Positions 8,417-17,684 of a stretch of DNA of 64,000 nt are shown piece after piece (within the stretch, counting starts at the first letter, position 1; each line of letters begins with the position of its first letter). Below the pieces are notes generated by a model. The model worked only from the letters and a program-made list of their open reading frames with translations, was not told the origin of the DNA and ran no database searches. Source of the stretch: Lachnospira multipara ATCC 19207 (lineage in GTDB: Bacteria; Bacillota; Clostridia; Lachnospirales; Lachnospiraceae); contig NZ_AUJG01000003.1 of the NCBI RefSeq assembly GCF_000424105.1, positions 1 to 64,000 of the forward strand, read 5' to 3'. The translations under genes and the position numbers were made by a program.

Positions 8417-9790
8417 ATGATTTTAATAAAAAATGGTAGGGTCGTGGACCCTGTTACAAATACTGATGAAGTGATGGATGTCTTAGTTGAGGGCAAGAAA
8501 ATTGTGAAGGTGGCTAAGGAAATCAAGGAAGAGGATGTAAAGGCTGGAGTTTACGGGGCTTGTGAAAATAGCGGGGCTAGTGCTGATGGTGCAGCCGGAA
8601 GTGCCTATGAGAATAGCGGGGCCTGTGGGGCTAGCGCTGAGCTTGAGGTCATCGATGCCACTGGTCTTGTGGTGGCTCCGGGGCTTTGTGATGCTCATGT
8701 ACATTTTAGAGATCCTGGTTTTACTTATAAGGAGGATATCGAGTCTGGGGCTAAGGCAGCTGCAAGGGGCGGTTTTACAACTGTTATCCTTATGGCTAAT
8801 ACTAAGCCTAGTGTGGATAATTTAGAGACTCTCAACTATTGTATCAAGAAGGGTGAGCAGACTGATATACACATTTTACAAACTGCTAATGTTACTTGCG
8901 GCATGATGGGCAAGGAGCTAGTGGATATGGACTTACTGGCTAAAAACGGGGCTTGCGGTTTTACTGATGATGGTCTTCCACTTATGGATGAGAAGGTGCT
9001 TTATGAGGCTTTAAAGAAGGCTTACGAGCTTGATTTACCGGTTTCTCTTCACGAGGAAGATCCTTTCTTTATTAAGCATCCTGGTGTAAATATGGGTGAG
9101 GTTTCAAAAAAGCTTAACTACGGTGGAGCTTCTAGAACTGCCGAGGATATTATGGTGGCTCGTGACTGTGTTCTTGCTCTTGATACTGGAGCTAGTGTCT
9201 GCATTCAGCATATTAGTTCTGGTAATTCTGTGGATATTGTTCGTGCTTTTAAGAAAATGGGTGCTGATGTTCACGCAGAGGCTACTCCTCATCATTTTAC
9301 TTTGACTGAAGAGGCTGTGCTTAAATATGGCACTAATGCTCGTATGAATCCTCCACTTCGTACTGAGGAGGACAGACGTAGAATTATTGAGGGTCTTAAG
9401 GATGGCACTATTGATATGATTGTTACTGATCATGCTCCTCATTCTAAGGAGGAGAAGGCAAGAGAGCTTGCTAAGGCGCCTAGTGGTATCACTGGTCTTG
9501 AGACTAGTCTTTCTCTTGGTGTGAAGTCTTTGGTTAAGACTGGTGAAATTTCTATGATGAAGCTTATTGAGCTTATGAGTACAAATCCTTATAAGTTCTA
9601 TCGTATGACTCCTGCTTCTATTAGTGATGGGGCTATTGCTGATATTGTTATCTTTGGCGAGGATGCTCTTTGGACTGTTAAGGAGGAGGAATTTGCATCT
9701 AAAGCTTCTAATTCGCCTTTTATAGGCTGGGAATTGCCGGGTAAGGTATTCTTTACTATTTGTAATGGAAATGTTGTTTATAGGGGCTAA
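8417..9790 (+). CDS. pyrC: Dihydroorotase (PyrC, type I)
   Basis: A 457-residue amidohydrolase that converts carbamoyl aspartate to dihydroorotate in pyrimidine synthesis. It shows the metal motif HVHFRDPG (His94, His96), MANTKP, HEEDP, QHISS, the catalytic TDHAPHS and the C-terminal PGKVFF strand. The family is usually about 425 residues. The excess is a Gly/Ala/Ser/Asn-rich insert at about 43-76 with two partial copies of an ENSGA.. unit, placed in the small beta domain before the barrel. No other pyr gene is beside it. A strong AGGAGG lies 8 bp before the ATG, and a bidirectional terminator follows. Confidence 0.95.
   Translation: MILIKNGRVVDPVTNTDEVMDVLVEGKKIVKVAKEIKEEDVKAGVYGACENSGASADGAAGSAYENSGACGASAELEVIDATGLVVAPGLCDAHVHFRDPGFTYKEDIESGAKAAARGGFTTVILMANTKPSVDNLETLNYCIKKGEQTDIHILQTANVTCGMMGKELVDMDLLAKNGACGFTDDGLPLMDEKVLYEALKKAYELDLPVSLHEEDPFFIKHPGVNMGEVSKKLNYGGASRTAEDIMVARDCVLALDTGASVCIQHISSGNSVDIVRAFKKMGADVHAEATPHHFTLTEEAVLKYGTNARMNPPLRTEEDRRRIIEGLKDGTIDMIVTDHAPHSKEEKARELAKAPSGITGLETSLSLGVKSLVKTGEISMMKLIELMSTNPYKFYRMTPASISDGAIADIVIFGEDALWTVKEEEFASKASNSPFIGWELPGKVFFTICNGNVVYRG
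8535..8640 (+). repeat. Imperfect duplicated low-complexity insert inside pyrC
   Basis: The DNA here has two related units, GAAAATAGCGGGGCTAGTGC and GAGAATAGCGGGGCCTG with GGGGCTAGCGCTGA, which keep the frame and encode the ENSGA-type insert. The pattern suggests local duplication within the gene. Confidence 0.65.
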
Positions 9791-9807
9791 ATACATTTTC
9801 ATAATAA
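9791..9807. repeat. Copy of the dispersed ATACATTTTCAT motif
   Basis: ATACATTTTCATAATAA directly follows the pyrC stop codon and precedes the terminator. Further copies lie near 11916, 11986, 38716, 49341 and 50698, all outside genes. Confidence 0.5.
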
Positions 9808-9808
9808 G

Positions 9809-9846
9809 AAAAAACCTAGCTAGTTTACACTAGCTAGGCCTTTTTT
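9809..9846. terminator. Bidirectional terminator between pyrC and oppA
   Basis: A perfect 10-bp stem CCTAGCTAGT/ACTAGCTAGG with a 4-nt loop and T-runs on both strands, between convergent genes. Confidence 0.92.
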
Positions 9847-9868
9847 ATTTATTGGCTTAAATATTAAA

Positions 9869-11680
9869 TTAATCTGCGTATGTTACGTACATAAAGTACT
9901 TGAAGCCAAGTGGTGTTGAGAAGAAGCCTTCTACTGAATCATCAACCATGTAAAGATCTGTATAGAAGTATAATGGTGTGATACATCCTGTAGACATTAA
10001 CATATCCTCTGCCTTGTGCATTAATTCATAACGAACTGTATCATCTGTACAAGACTTGATGATTGTAATGAGCTCGTCATAAGTTTCTGCCCATGTACCA
10101 TTTGTTACATTTAAGTCATAACCGTATGATGTAAGATCTAATGAGTAAGCCTTAACATCTGCGTTGTCGCCCTTACCGAACTGAACATCATTGTTACCTG
10201 ATGCTGTTGTCCACATATCAAGGAATGTGATAGGGTCGTTGTAATCAGCTAACCAACCATTACGAGCGATTGAGTAATCACCTGACTTACGTGTTGTTAA
10301 GAATGTTGCCCATTCCTGGTTTTCAAGCTGAATATTTACACCGTAGTTAGCGAGTGTACTCTGAACGTATTCACCAATTGCCTTATGACCTTCTGATGTA
10401 TTGTAAAGGTATGTAAGTGTTGGTACGTCAGTGAACTTCTTTGTTGACTCGTCGTATGTGTAGTACTTCTTTAATGTTTCAACAGCTGCTGCGCAGTTAT
10501 CTGAATATGCATCTGCTGATGTATCAAAGTAACCATCGTATGAATCTGAATCACCTGCGTTCTGATAGAATTCAGAACCATCAGCTTCTGTGATACCCAT
10601 AGCTACAAATGATGAAGCAGGAACCTGGCCGCCCTGAGCGATACCTTCTACTACATAGTTTCTATCGAGTAAGAGTGAGAATGCATTTCTGATTTCAGCT
10701 TCTGCTTCTGTCTTCTCTGTTCCTGTTAATGTGCTTGTAGATGGAAGTAACTCTTCGTTAATGTTCCAGCATACATAGTATGTACCAAGCTGACCTGCAA
10801 CTACGAATTCATCAGCGTAGTTTGTCTTTAAGTTTTCGATTTCGTTTGTTGGAACGTCATCGATTAACTGCCAGCTTCCGTTCTGGAAGTTTGTTAACTG
10901 GTTGTTAGCATCATCTGATAAATAGAAGTTGATTGTCTTCATTGTAACTTCGCTTGCATCAATATAGTTATCATTCTTTGTAACTGTGATGAGTGAGTTG
11001 TGGCTCCAGCCTGTTAATGTGTAAGCACCATTACTTACATATGTGCTAGGATCTGTTGCCCAACTTTCGTTAGCTACAACATCTTCTCTTACTGGGTAGT
11101 AGCAAGGGAAAGCAAGTAATTCGTTCCAGTAAGGAACTGCATTTGAAAGTGTTACTACTAATGTCTTATCATCAGTAGCCTTAACATTAAGCTTTTCGTT
11201 TCCTGTTGCATCGTCTGCCCAAACTTCATCGTATCCGTCGATTACATCGAACATGTAACCATAATCAGCAGCAAGTGCTACTGAAGCTGCTCTGTTCCAA
11301 GCAAATTCAAAATCCTTAGCTGTTACAGCAACACCATCAGACCATGTTAAGCCATCTTTTAATGTGTATGTGTATGTTACTGTACCATCAGCGTTCTCAA
11401 CGCCGTCTACTAATTCTTCAGCTGCATCAGCTACAAGAACTGCCTTTCCTGAATCGTCCTGCTCCCATTTTGCAAGACCTGAGAAAAGGTGTGCTAATAC
11501 TGTACCACTATCTACAGCAGAATTAAGTGCTGGATCAAGTGTCTGTGGTTCTGAACCGAGGCAAACATTGATTTCATCTTTGTTTGTTACGGAACTCTTG
11601 CTTGCGCCTGAGCAACCAGAAAGTACTGTTGTTGCAACTAAGCCGACTACAAGCATAAGTGACATAAGTCTCTTCTTCAT
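9869..11680 (-). CDS. oppA: Oligopeptide ABC transporter substrate-binding lipoprotein
   Basis: A family 5 extracellular solute-binding protein of about 603 residues. The start at 11680 gives a lipoprotein signal MKKRLMSLMLVVGLVATT with lipobox LSGC (Cys23) and a perfect AAGGAGG 8-9 bp upstream; the longer frame to 11719 is rejected. The mature part has the family pattern LGSEPQTLDPALN, the segment FEFAWNRA and a C-terminal WLADYNDPITFLDMW. It should capture peptides outside the membrane and deliver them to the OppBC channel. It lies downstream of oppBCDF but has its own strong promoter, which fits the excess of binding protein usually needed. Confidence 0.93.
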   Translation of the reverse strand: MKKRLMSLMLVVGLVATTVLSGCSGASKSSVTNKDEINVCLGSEPQTLDPALNSAVDSGTVLAHLFSGLAKWEQDDSGKAVLVADAAEELVDGVENADGTVTYTYTLKDGLTWSDGVAVTAKDFEFAWNRAASVALAADYGYMFDVIDGYDEVWADDATGNEKLNVKATDDKTLVVTLSNAVPYWNELLAFPCYYPVREDVVANESWATDPSTYVSNGAYTLTGWSHNSLITVTKNDNYIDASEVTMKTINFYLSDDANNQLTNFQNGSWQLIDDVPTNEIENLKTNYADEFVVAGQLGTYYVCWNINEELLPSTSTLTGTEKTEAEAEIRNAFSLLLDRNYVVEGIAQGGQVPASSFVAMGITEADGSEFYQNAGDSDSYDGYFDTSADAYSDNCAAAVETLKKYYTYDESTKKFTDVPTLTYLYNTSEGHKAIGEYVQSTLANYGVNIQLENQEWATFLTTRKSGDYSIARNGWLADYNDPITFLDMWTTASGNNDVQFGKGDNADVKAYSLDLTSYGYDLNVTNGTWAETYDELITIIKSCTDDTVRYELMHKAEDMLMSTGCITPLYFYTDLYMVDDSVEGFFSTPLGFKYFMYVTYAD

Positions 11681-11806
11681 AAATCTTTTCCTCCTTAAGG
11701 TTGTAAATGTGTGTATCATAAAAATCCATAGTCTACAGCAGATTAATCAACTATGAATTGTATGACCTAATTGATAAGTTTCCCCAAACTTTTTTAAATT
11801 AATGAT

Positions 11807-11835
11807 ATTATATCATCTTTTTAATTGTATATCAA
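11807..11835 (-). promoter_or_regulatory. Promoter of oppA
   Basis: Minus-strand TTGATA, a 17-bp spacer and TATAAT, giving an untranslated leader of about 120 nt before the ATG at 11680. Confidence 0.8.
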
Positions 11836-11915
11836 AAATAATATTTCTATCTTCAATATTTATGATTCTAACATCTTTTGTGTGCTTTTTAAAAATGTGT
11901 CAAATTTGCGGTTGT

Positions 11916-12034
11916 GATACATTTTCATAACAATCTGACATATCGGTTTTTATGTCTTGATTGTTAGTTTTTGCATATAGGTTTTTATGCATTTTCATAA
12001 TCTTGTTATGCTAGCTTTCGCTAACACAACAAGA
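11916..12034. repeat. Repeat-rich spacer and stem-loop between oppF and oppA
   Basis: It holds two copies of the ATACATTTTCAT-type motif (11916-11933 and 11986-12000), two 16-bp direct repeats CATATCGGTTTTTATG and CATATAGGTTTTTATG (11939 and 11974), and a 15-bp stem with a GAAA loop on the RNA strand (12001-12034). The stem has no T-run, so it may protect the end of the oppBCDF message rather than terminate it. Confidence 0.6.
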
Positions 12035-12047
12035 CTATGTATTATTA

Positions 12048-13034
12048 TTAGTTAATTTCGCCAACTCTATGACAAGCTACGAAATGTCCTTTTGATACTT
12101 CCTTAAACTCTGGCATGCTTTCAGCACAAGCTGCTGTGGCATGTGGACATCTTGTTCTAAATGGACAACCTGATGGTGCATTTAGTGGACTTGGGATGTC
12201 GCCTGATAATACGATTCGCTGATTCTCTCTTGCAATCTTTGGATCTGGAATTGGAACCGCACTCATGAGTGACTTTGAATATGGGTGTAATGGTCTCTTA
12301 TAGATTTCATCAGCGTCTGCTAATTCTACCATCTTTCCTAGATACATTACGGCAATTCTATCACTTATATGTCTTACGACTAAGAGGTCGTGAGCGATGA
12401 AGAGGTATGTAAGATTTAACTTATCCTGTAATTCTTCAAACATATTGATTACCTGTGCCTGGATTGATACATCGAGGGCTGATACAGGCTCATCACATAC
12501 GATGAACTTAGGATCTACAGCTAGGGATCTTGCAATACCGATACGCTGTCTCTGACCACCTGAGAATTCATGGGCATATCTTGATGCGTGCTCACTGTTT
12601 AAACCTACATAGCTCATTAACTCAAGAATTCTATCTTGTCTTTCCTGCTTTGTCTTATACATCTTGTGAATGTCTAGCGGCTCAGCAATGATATCTGATA
12701 CTGTCATTCTTGGATTAAGAGAAGAATATGGATCCTGGAATACCATTGTGGCATCTTTTCTGAATTCCTTTATATCTTTCTTTGTCTTAATTTCTTTTCC
12801 GTCAAACCAGATTTCTCCGGATGTTGGCTTATATAAATTTAAAAGTGTACGTCCAACTGTTGTCTTACCACAACCTGACTCACCTACTAAACCGAGTGTT
12901 TCGCCTTCTTTAATAGTAAATGATACATCATCTACAGCCTTTAGGGGCTTTGTCTTAAATGCGCCAACATTTATATTGAAGTACTCTTTAAGGTGCTTTA
13001 CCTCAACGAGTGTTTTTTTGTTCTCATTACTCAT
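12048..13034 (-). CDS. oppF: Oligopeptide ABC transporter ATPase OppF
   Basis: A cytosolic ATPase of about 328 residues that powers peptide import. It has Walker [10 protein letters not shown], signature FSGGQRQR, Walker B FIVCDEP and the C-terminal Opp-type region [14 protein letters not shown], whose cysteines can bind an iron-sulfur cluster or metal in this subfamily. The start at 13034 overlaps the oppD stop by 8 bp, a translational-coupling layout. The upstream GTG at 13043 is less well spaced from the AAGGAAGG site. Confidence 0.95.
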   Translation of the reverse strand: MSNENKKTLVEVKHLKEYFNINVGAFKTKPLKAVDDVSFTIKEGETLGLVGESGCGKTTVGRTLLNLYKPTSGEIWFDGKEIKTKKDIKEFRKDATMVFQDPYSSLNPRMTVSDIIAEPLDIHKMYKTKQERQDRILELMSYVGLNSEHASRYAHEFSGGQRQRIGIARSLAVDPKFIVCDEPVSALDVSIQAQVINMFEELQDKLNLTYLFIAHDLLVVRHISDRIAVMYLGKMVELADADEIYKRPLHPYSKSLMSAVPIPDPKIARENQRIVLSGDIPSPLNAPSGCPFRTRCPHATAACAESMPEFKEVSKGHFVACHRVGEIN

Positions 13035-14019
13035 TAATAGCACCGCCTTCCTTTAATTTCTTAACGTTCATCCAGCATGCAGCCTGATGATCTGCATCAA
13101 TCTGCATTCTTTGACATTTTTCACGTAAACAAATCTTTAATGCCTGTTCACATCTAGGTGCAAATGCGCATCCCTTTGGCATATTAAGAAGGTCGATTGG
13201 TGTTCCTGAAATTGGCTTTAATCTCTGTCCTGAATTTGCATCAGTTGGGATTGAACGAATTAAGCCTTTAGTATATTCATGACATGGGTTGTAGAATATT
13301 GCATCTGCTGTTCCCTGCTCACAAATTGAACCTGCATACATTACGATTACTTCGTCACACATCTGGGCTACAACACCTAAGTCGTGAGTAATCATGATGA
13401 TTGCCATGCCTAACTTCTTCTGAATATTCTGCATTAATTCAAGAATCTGTGCCTGAATTGTAACATCAAGAGCTGTTGTTGGTTCATCGGCAATAAGAAT
13501 ATCTGGTTCGCAGGCAAGGGCCATAGCGATCATAACTCTCTGTCTCATACCACCTGAAAATTCATGTGGATACTGCTTCATTCTTTTTTCTGGTTCGTTA
13601 ACATTTACAAGCTGAAGCATTTCGATTGCTCTTTCTCTTGCCTGTTCTTTATTACGATCAGTATGAAGAAGAATAGCCTCCATAAGCTGCTTTCCAATTG
13701 TGTATGTTGGATTCAAGCTTGTCATTGGATCCTGGAAGATGATTGAGATCTTATTACCTCTAATTGTCTTCATTACAGACTCACCAGAATTAACTAGTTC
13801 TTGTCCTCTAAACTTTATTGATCCAGATACAATCTTTCCTGCACCTGCTAAAATCTGCATAATTGAATATGCTGTTACAGACTTTCCGGAACCTGATTCA
13901 CCTACGATACCAAGTACTTTGCCTTCGTCAAGGTTAAATGATACTCCGTTTACTGCCTTAACTTCACCGGCGTCTGTAAAAAATGATGTATGTAAATCTT
14001 TTACTTCTAATAAACTCAT
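13027..14019 (-). CDS. oppD: Oligopeptide ABC transporter ATPase OppD
   Basis: A 330-residue partner ATPase of OppF. It has Walker [10 protein letters not shown], signature FSGGMRQR, Walker B ILIADEP, the H-loop MITHDLGV and the C-terminal oligopeptide-transporter tail [14 protein letters not shown] with a Cys pattern like OppF. AGGAGG precedes the ATG at 14019. It sits between oppC and oppF. Confidence 0.95.
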   Translation of the reverse strand: MSLLEVKDLHTSFFTDAGEVKAVNGVSFNLDEGKVLGIVGESGSGKSVTAYSIMQILAGAGKIVSGSIKFRGQELVNSGESVMKTIRGNKISIIFQDPMTSLNPTYTIGKQLMEAILLHTDRNKEQARERAIEMLQLVNVNEPEKRMKQYPHEFSGGMRQRVMIAMALACEPDILIADEPTTALDVTIQAQILELMQNIQKKLGMAIIMITHDLGVVAQMCDEVIVMYAGSICEQGTADAIFYNPCHEYTKGLIRSIPTDANSGQRLKPISGTPIDLLNMPKGCAFAPRCEQALKICLREKCQRMQIDADHQAACWMNVKKLKEGGAINE

Positions 14020-14036
14020 CTCAAAACGCCTCCTAT

Positions 14037-15110
14037 TTACTTATTTAACTTTGGATCAAATGCATCTCTTAAACCATCACCAAAGAGGTTTAATGATAGA
14101 ACGATTAAGGAAATAACCACTGCTGGAATAACCATTCTATATGCATATGATGAAATACCATTTAAGGCATCTGATGCAAGTGAACCTAGCGATGGCATAG
14201 GTGCATTTACACCGAGTCCCAAGAATGAAAGGTAACTCTCTGTAAAGATAGCACTTGGAATCTGAAGGGCTGTTGAGATAATTACTAAGCTGATGCAGTT
14301 AGGTAATAAATGCTTTAGGATTACCCACTTACCCTTAGCGCCTGCAGCCTTAGATGCTAGTACGTATTCTTGCTCTCTAAGAGATAAAATCTGACCTCTA
14401 ATTAATCTGGCCATTGATACCCAATAAAGTAAACCGAAAACGATAAATAAACTTATCATGTTGGAACCGAGCTTTTCAAGCGGTGTTCCTTCTAATGCTG
14501 TGGATAATGTTACTTTTAATACTGATGATAATAAAATTACCATAAGTGTATCTGGAAGAGAGTAGATGATATCAACTATTCGCATGATAATCATATCTAT
14601 CTTTCCACCAAAATATCCTGAAATTGAGCCAATTGTTAAACCAATGATTAATACGATAATACTTGCGAAGAAACCTACTGCAAGTGAGATTCTTGTTCCG
14701 TATACAACTCTGATGAAGTAATCTCTACCCTGAGAATCTGTACCAAAGATGTGTGGGAAAATCTTTTCGCCTGCGTCAATTCTTGCTAATTCTGTCTTTC
14801 CGTATTCAAATGGCTTTAGGTTATTATATGATGAATCTACTGCCTGTCCTGGTGTGTTACCAAGCATTGTATCATATGAATATGGCCATACCATTGGTAA
14901 GAAAATTGCTGCTAATGTTATTATTACTATTATAAAAAAACAGACTGTTGCGACTTTATTCTTTAAGAGTCTCTTTACACCATCTTTAAAGAATGTTGAA
15001 GCTGGTCTCATCTGAACGATATAAGACTTCTCGTCTTCTGTCGCTGTTTCGAAATCGTCTGCCATGTAGTTTTCCATGTCAATCTGATTGTTAAATGGGT
15101 TCTTCGACAT
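14037..15110 (-). CDS. oppC: Oligopeptide ABC transporter permease OppC
   Basis: A 357-residue membrane permease. The N-terminal cytosolic tail of about 55 residues leads to the first membrane segment, and a large outside loop contains GTDSQGRDYFIRVVYGTRISL, the classic OppC motif preceding the permease domain. The EAA-type coupling loop is ASKAAGAKGKWVILKHLLPN. AAGGAG lies before the ATG. It pairs with OppB to form the channel. Confidence 0.95.
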   Translation of the reverse strand: MSKNPFNNQIDMENYMADDFETATEDEKSYIVQMRPASTFFKDGVKRLLKNKVATVCFFIIVIITLAAIFLPMVWPYSYDTMLGNTPGQAVDSSYNNLKPFEYGKTELARIDAGEKIFPHIFGTDSQGRDYFIRVVYGTRISLAVGFFASIIVLIIGLTIGSISGYFGGKIDMIIMRIVDIIYSLPDTLMVILLSSVLKVTLSTALEGTPLEKLGSNMISLFIVFGLLYWVSMARLIRGQILSLREQEYVLASKAAGAKGKWVILKHLLPNCISLVIISTALQIPSAIFTESYLSFLGLGVNAPMPSLGSLASDALNGISSYAYRMVIPAVVISLIVLSLNLFGDGLRDAFDPKLNK

Positions 15111-15153
15111 AATTTCACTCCTTATTCCAATTTTATAAAAAATAACTTACTAA

Positions 15154-16083
15154 TTAATCTAAGTTAATTCTTGGATCTACGATCTTGTATAAGATATCAC
15201 TTACTAAGTTCATAATAACGATTAATGTTGCAAGTACAATTGTTGTACCCATAATCATTGTATAATCTCTGTTAGTGATTGAGCTTACGAATGCTCTACC
15301 GATACCAGGAACTGCAAAAATCTGTTCTACTACTAGGGAACCTGTTACAATACCTGCAAGCATTGGTCCAAAGTAAGTAATTACAGGAATAAGGGAATTC
15401 TTTAATGCGTGTCCGAAAATAATCTTAACGCCGGATACACCCTTAGCTCTTGCTGTTCTAATATAGTCCTGACCTAATACGTCAAGCATTGATGATCTAG
15501 TAAGTCTTGTAATATAAGCCATTGGATAAAGTGATAATGTCACGACTGGTAAAACAAGGCCGTTTGTTGCTGCACCATTAGCTGGGAATAATCCTAACTT
15601 AATTGAGAAAATAGTTAGGAGTAATGTACCCATGATAAATGATGGCATAGATACAAATGCCGTAGTAATTACCATGATGATTCTATCAAATATACTATTT
15701 CTTTTAAGCGCTGCCACTGATCCTAATACAACGCCAATAATAAGTGCGATGAATGCTGCTTCAAGTCCTAATCTTGCTGATGTCTTTAAGCCATCTACAA
15801 TGATATCAACAACTTCTCTACCCTTCTGCTTTAAAGAAGGACCGAAATCGAACTTTGTAACAACGTCCTTTAGATAAGTTACATACTGAGTTGCAAGTGG
15901 CTTGTCTAATCCATACTTAGCCTCAAGTGCTGCTTGAGCTGCTTCTGTCATGGACTTCTCTCCCTGGAATGGGCCACCTGGTACAGCATGCATTACGAAA
16001 AATGTAACTGTGATTACTACCCATACAGTTACTACTGCTAATAGCAGTCTCTTTAAAATGTACAGTAATGTCTTTGAATTCAT
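15154..16083 (-). CDS. oppB: Oligopeptide ABC transporter permease OppB
   Basis: A permease of about 309 residues with six predicted membrane segments. The N-terminus NSKTLLYILKRLLLAVVTVW and the HAVPGGPF motif are typical of OppB/DppB. The coupling loop is TARAKGVSGVKIIFGHALKN. The ATG at 16083 is preferred to the TTG at 16092 because it is better spaced from AAAGG. It is the first gene of the opp operon, followed by oppC, oppD, oppF and the separately promoted oppA. Confidence 0.94.
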   Translation of the reverse strand: MNSKTLLYILKRLLLAVVTVWVVITVTFFVMHAVPGGPFQGEKSMTEAAQAALEAKYGLDKPLATQYVTYLKDVVTKFDFGPSLKQKGREVVDIIVDGLKTSARLGLEAAFIALIIGVVLGSVAALKRNSIFDRIIMVITTAFVSMPSFIMGTLLLTIFSIKLGLFPANGAATNGLVLPVVTLSLYPMAYITRLTRSSMLDVLGQDYIRTARAKGVSGVKIIFGHALKNSLIPVITYFGPMLAGIVTGSLVVEQIFAVPGIGRAFVSSITNRDYTMIMGTTIVLATLIVIMNLVSDILYKIVDPRINLD

Positions 16084-16092
16084 AATTAACAA

Positions 16093-16541
16093 CTGCCTTT
16101 CCGATTTTTTTATTGTGCTATTCTAAAAATCCACGAGTTGGACCAAAAGCTATAGCACGCCATTCACTATTTAAAAATCAATTTCAAAATAACATTGGTT
16201 ATTTACTCATTAATTTAGCCATAGATATTAATTTGTGAATGTGCAAGTAAATGTGTTGTTTTGTAATTTTGTTTAAAAATAGTCAAATGTGTTTTTTGTT
16301 TCATGCATTTAACGCTTTAATCGGTTAAAGTGCTTTGATGTAAAACTATGCAAGGATGCGTTGCATCTTTGCATATAATCCCTTTTTTTCATTTTTATAC
16401 AACCCCTAACCTTTAAAAGTTTAGGATTCTTATCTCTGTTCCATAGGTTTTAGAACTTTGATCATCATTTTCCATCCTTCTCTACATCAAAGGTTGTTAA
16501 TTTTAAAATTTTATTTAAAATTTATTTTTTATAGCAAAACA
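16093..16541 (-). other. Long upstream region of oppB with dyads
   Basis: No gene is seen. Structures present are: GTGCTAT/ATAGCAC (16115-16121 with 16152-16158) enclosing TCCA/TGGA; CTTTAA/TTAAAG (16314-16330); and a 13-bp dyad ATGCAAGGATGC-type arm with its partner (16348-16376). No convincing -10/-35 pair for oppB was found, so the promoter position is open. The dyads could be operator or leader elements. Confidence 0.4.
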
Positions 16542-16566
16542 GCGCCCACAGCTAATGTGTGGACGC
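16542..16566 (-). terminator. Terminator after rpsI
   Basis: The stem GCGTCCACA/TGTGGGCGC (one G-U pair) with a 7-nt loop is followed on the minus strand by TGTTTTGC and an A/T-rich tract. It closes the rplM-rpsI operon. Confidence 0.75.
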
Positions 16567-16614
16567 CATTGTCTGTTAATCTTATCAATAATATTGGTAA
16601 TAAATCTAATAATA

Positions 16615-17019
16615 TTATCTCTTTGAGAACTGTGGAGCACGACGAGCTGCCTTTAAGCCGTACTTCTTTCTTTCCTTCATACGTGGATCTCTTGTTAAGA
16701 AACCAGCCTTCTTAAGTGATGGACGGAATTCGTCTGAATCTACCTGAAGAAGTGCTCTTGAAATACCATGTCTGATAGCGCCTGCCTGACCTGTTGTTCC
16801 ACCGCCATGAACGTTAACGATTACATCGTACTTCTCTGTTGTTTCTGTGAGAACTAATGGCTGCTTTACAACAACCTTAAGTGTCTCAAGACCAAAATAT
16901 TCATCAAGTGATCTCTTATTTATTGTAATATTACCTGTACCAGGTACTAAATATACTCTAGCAATACTGCTTTTTCTTCTACCTGTTCCGTAGAACTTTC
17001 CATTAGCTTTCTTTGCCAC
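16615..17019 (-). CDS. rpsI: 30S ribosomal protein S9
   Basis: 134 residues, with the GTGRRKSS N-terminal motif and the conserved C-terminal end [17 protein letters not shown], which reaches the ribosomal P site. The start codon is GTG at 17019, supported by AAGGAGG 8 bp upstream. It follows rplM by 27 bp, the universal L13-S9 pair. Confidence 0.98.
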   Translation of the reverse strand: MAKKANGKFYGTGRRKSSIARVYLVPGTGNITINKRSLDEYFGLETLKVVVKQPLVLTETTEKYDVIVNVHGGGTTGQAGAIRHGISRALLQVDSDEFRPSLKKAGFLTRDPRMKERKKYGLKAARRAPQFSKR

Positions 17020-17046
17020 TGTTATTTCCTCCTTATATTATGCCTA

Positions 17047-17481
17047 TTAAAACTTTAATACTTCTGGCTTCTGTGCTGCCTGCTCATGTTCTGGGCCTGC
17101 ATATACGTGAAGCTTTGTGTACATCTGACGTCCTAAAGGTCCCTTTGGAAGCATTCCCTTAACAGCTAATTCAATAACTCTTTCAGGCTTCTTAGCCATC
17201 ATTTCCTTAAGTGTTGTTTCCTTCATACCACCTACGTAGTCTGAGTGATTGTAATAAATCTTCTGATCTAACTTCTTACCAGTTGTCTTTACCTTAGAAG
17301 CGTTGATAACGATTACGTTGTCACCACAGTCAAGGAATGGTGTGTACTCAGGCTTATTCTTACCTCTAAGTACAGCAGCAACCTGTGATGATAAACGACC
17401 TAATGTATAATCTGCAGCATCTACAACATACCATTTTCTTTCGATATTAGATGCACTAGCCATAAATGTCTTGTTACTCAT
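17047..17481 (-). CDS. rplM: 50S ribosomal protein L13
   Basis: 144 residues, with [19 protein letters not shown] and the conserved [18 protein letters not shown]. It is an early-assembly 23S rRNA-binding protein. A strong AGGAGG precedes the ATG. It is driven by the consensus promoter at 17608-17636 through a leader of about 120 nt. Confidence 0.98.
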   Translation of the reverse strand: MSNKTFMASASNIERKWYVVDAADYTLGRLSSQVAAVLRGKNKPEYTPFLDCGDNVIVINASKVKTTGKKLDQKIYYNHSDYVGGMKETTLKEMMAKKPERVIELAVKGMLPKGPLGRQMYTKLHVYAGPEHEQAAQKPEVLKF

Positions 17482-17601
17482 GGTTTCCTCCTAAATTGCT
17501 TTAATGCACTTTAATGTTTCATAATTATTATCAAATACTTCTCCGGGGCATTGGCTAAGTATTCATAATCATAATTAATGTCAGCGTATTACACGCCACA
17601 T
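17482..17601 (-). promoter_or_regulatory. rplM 5' leader, possible L13-type autoregulatory RNA
   Basis: The leader can form GCGT/ACGC (near 17585-17597) and the perfect 7-bp helix AATACTT/AAGTATT (near 17530-17562). L13 leaders are known in low-GC Gram-positive bacteria. A family match was not verified here. Confidence 0.4.
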
Positions 17602-17607
17602 TTAAGA

Positions 17608-17636
17608 ATTATATATCACGGCGCTTATGGTGTCAA
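17608..17636 (-). promoter_or_regulatory. Promoter of rplM-rpsI
   Basis: A perfect consensus on the minus strand: TTGACA, a 17-bp spacer and TATAAT. Confidence 0.92.
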
Positions 17637-17684
17637 TGATTTTTTCTCTTTAGTTTAGATTATTAAGTTCCACTTTTTTAAGCC

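Noticed and set aside
9104-9802. Long open frame on the minus strand
   Set aside because: It is the antisense shadow of pyrC, with a Ser/Asn-rich composition and no family features.
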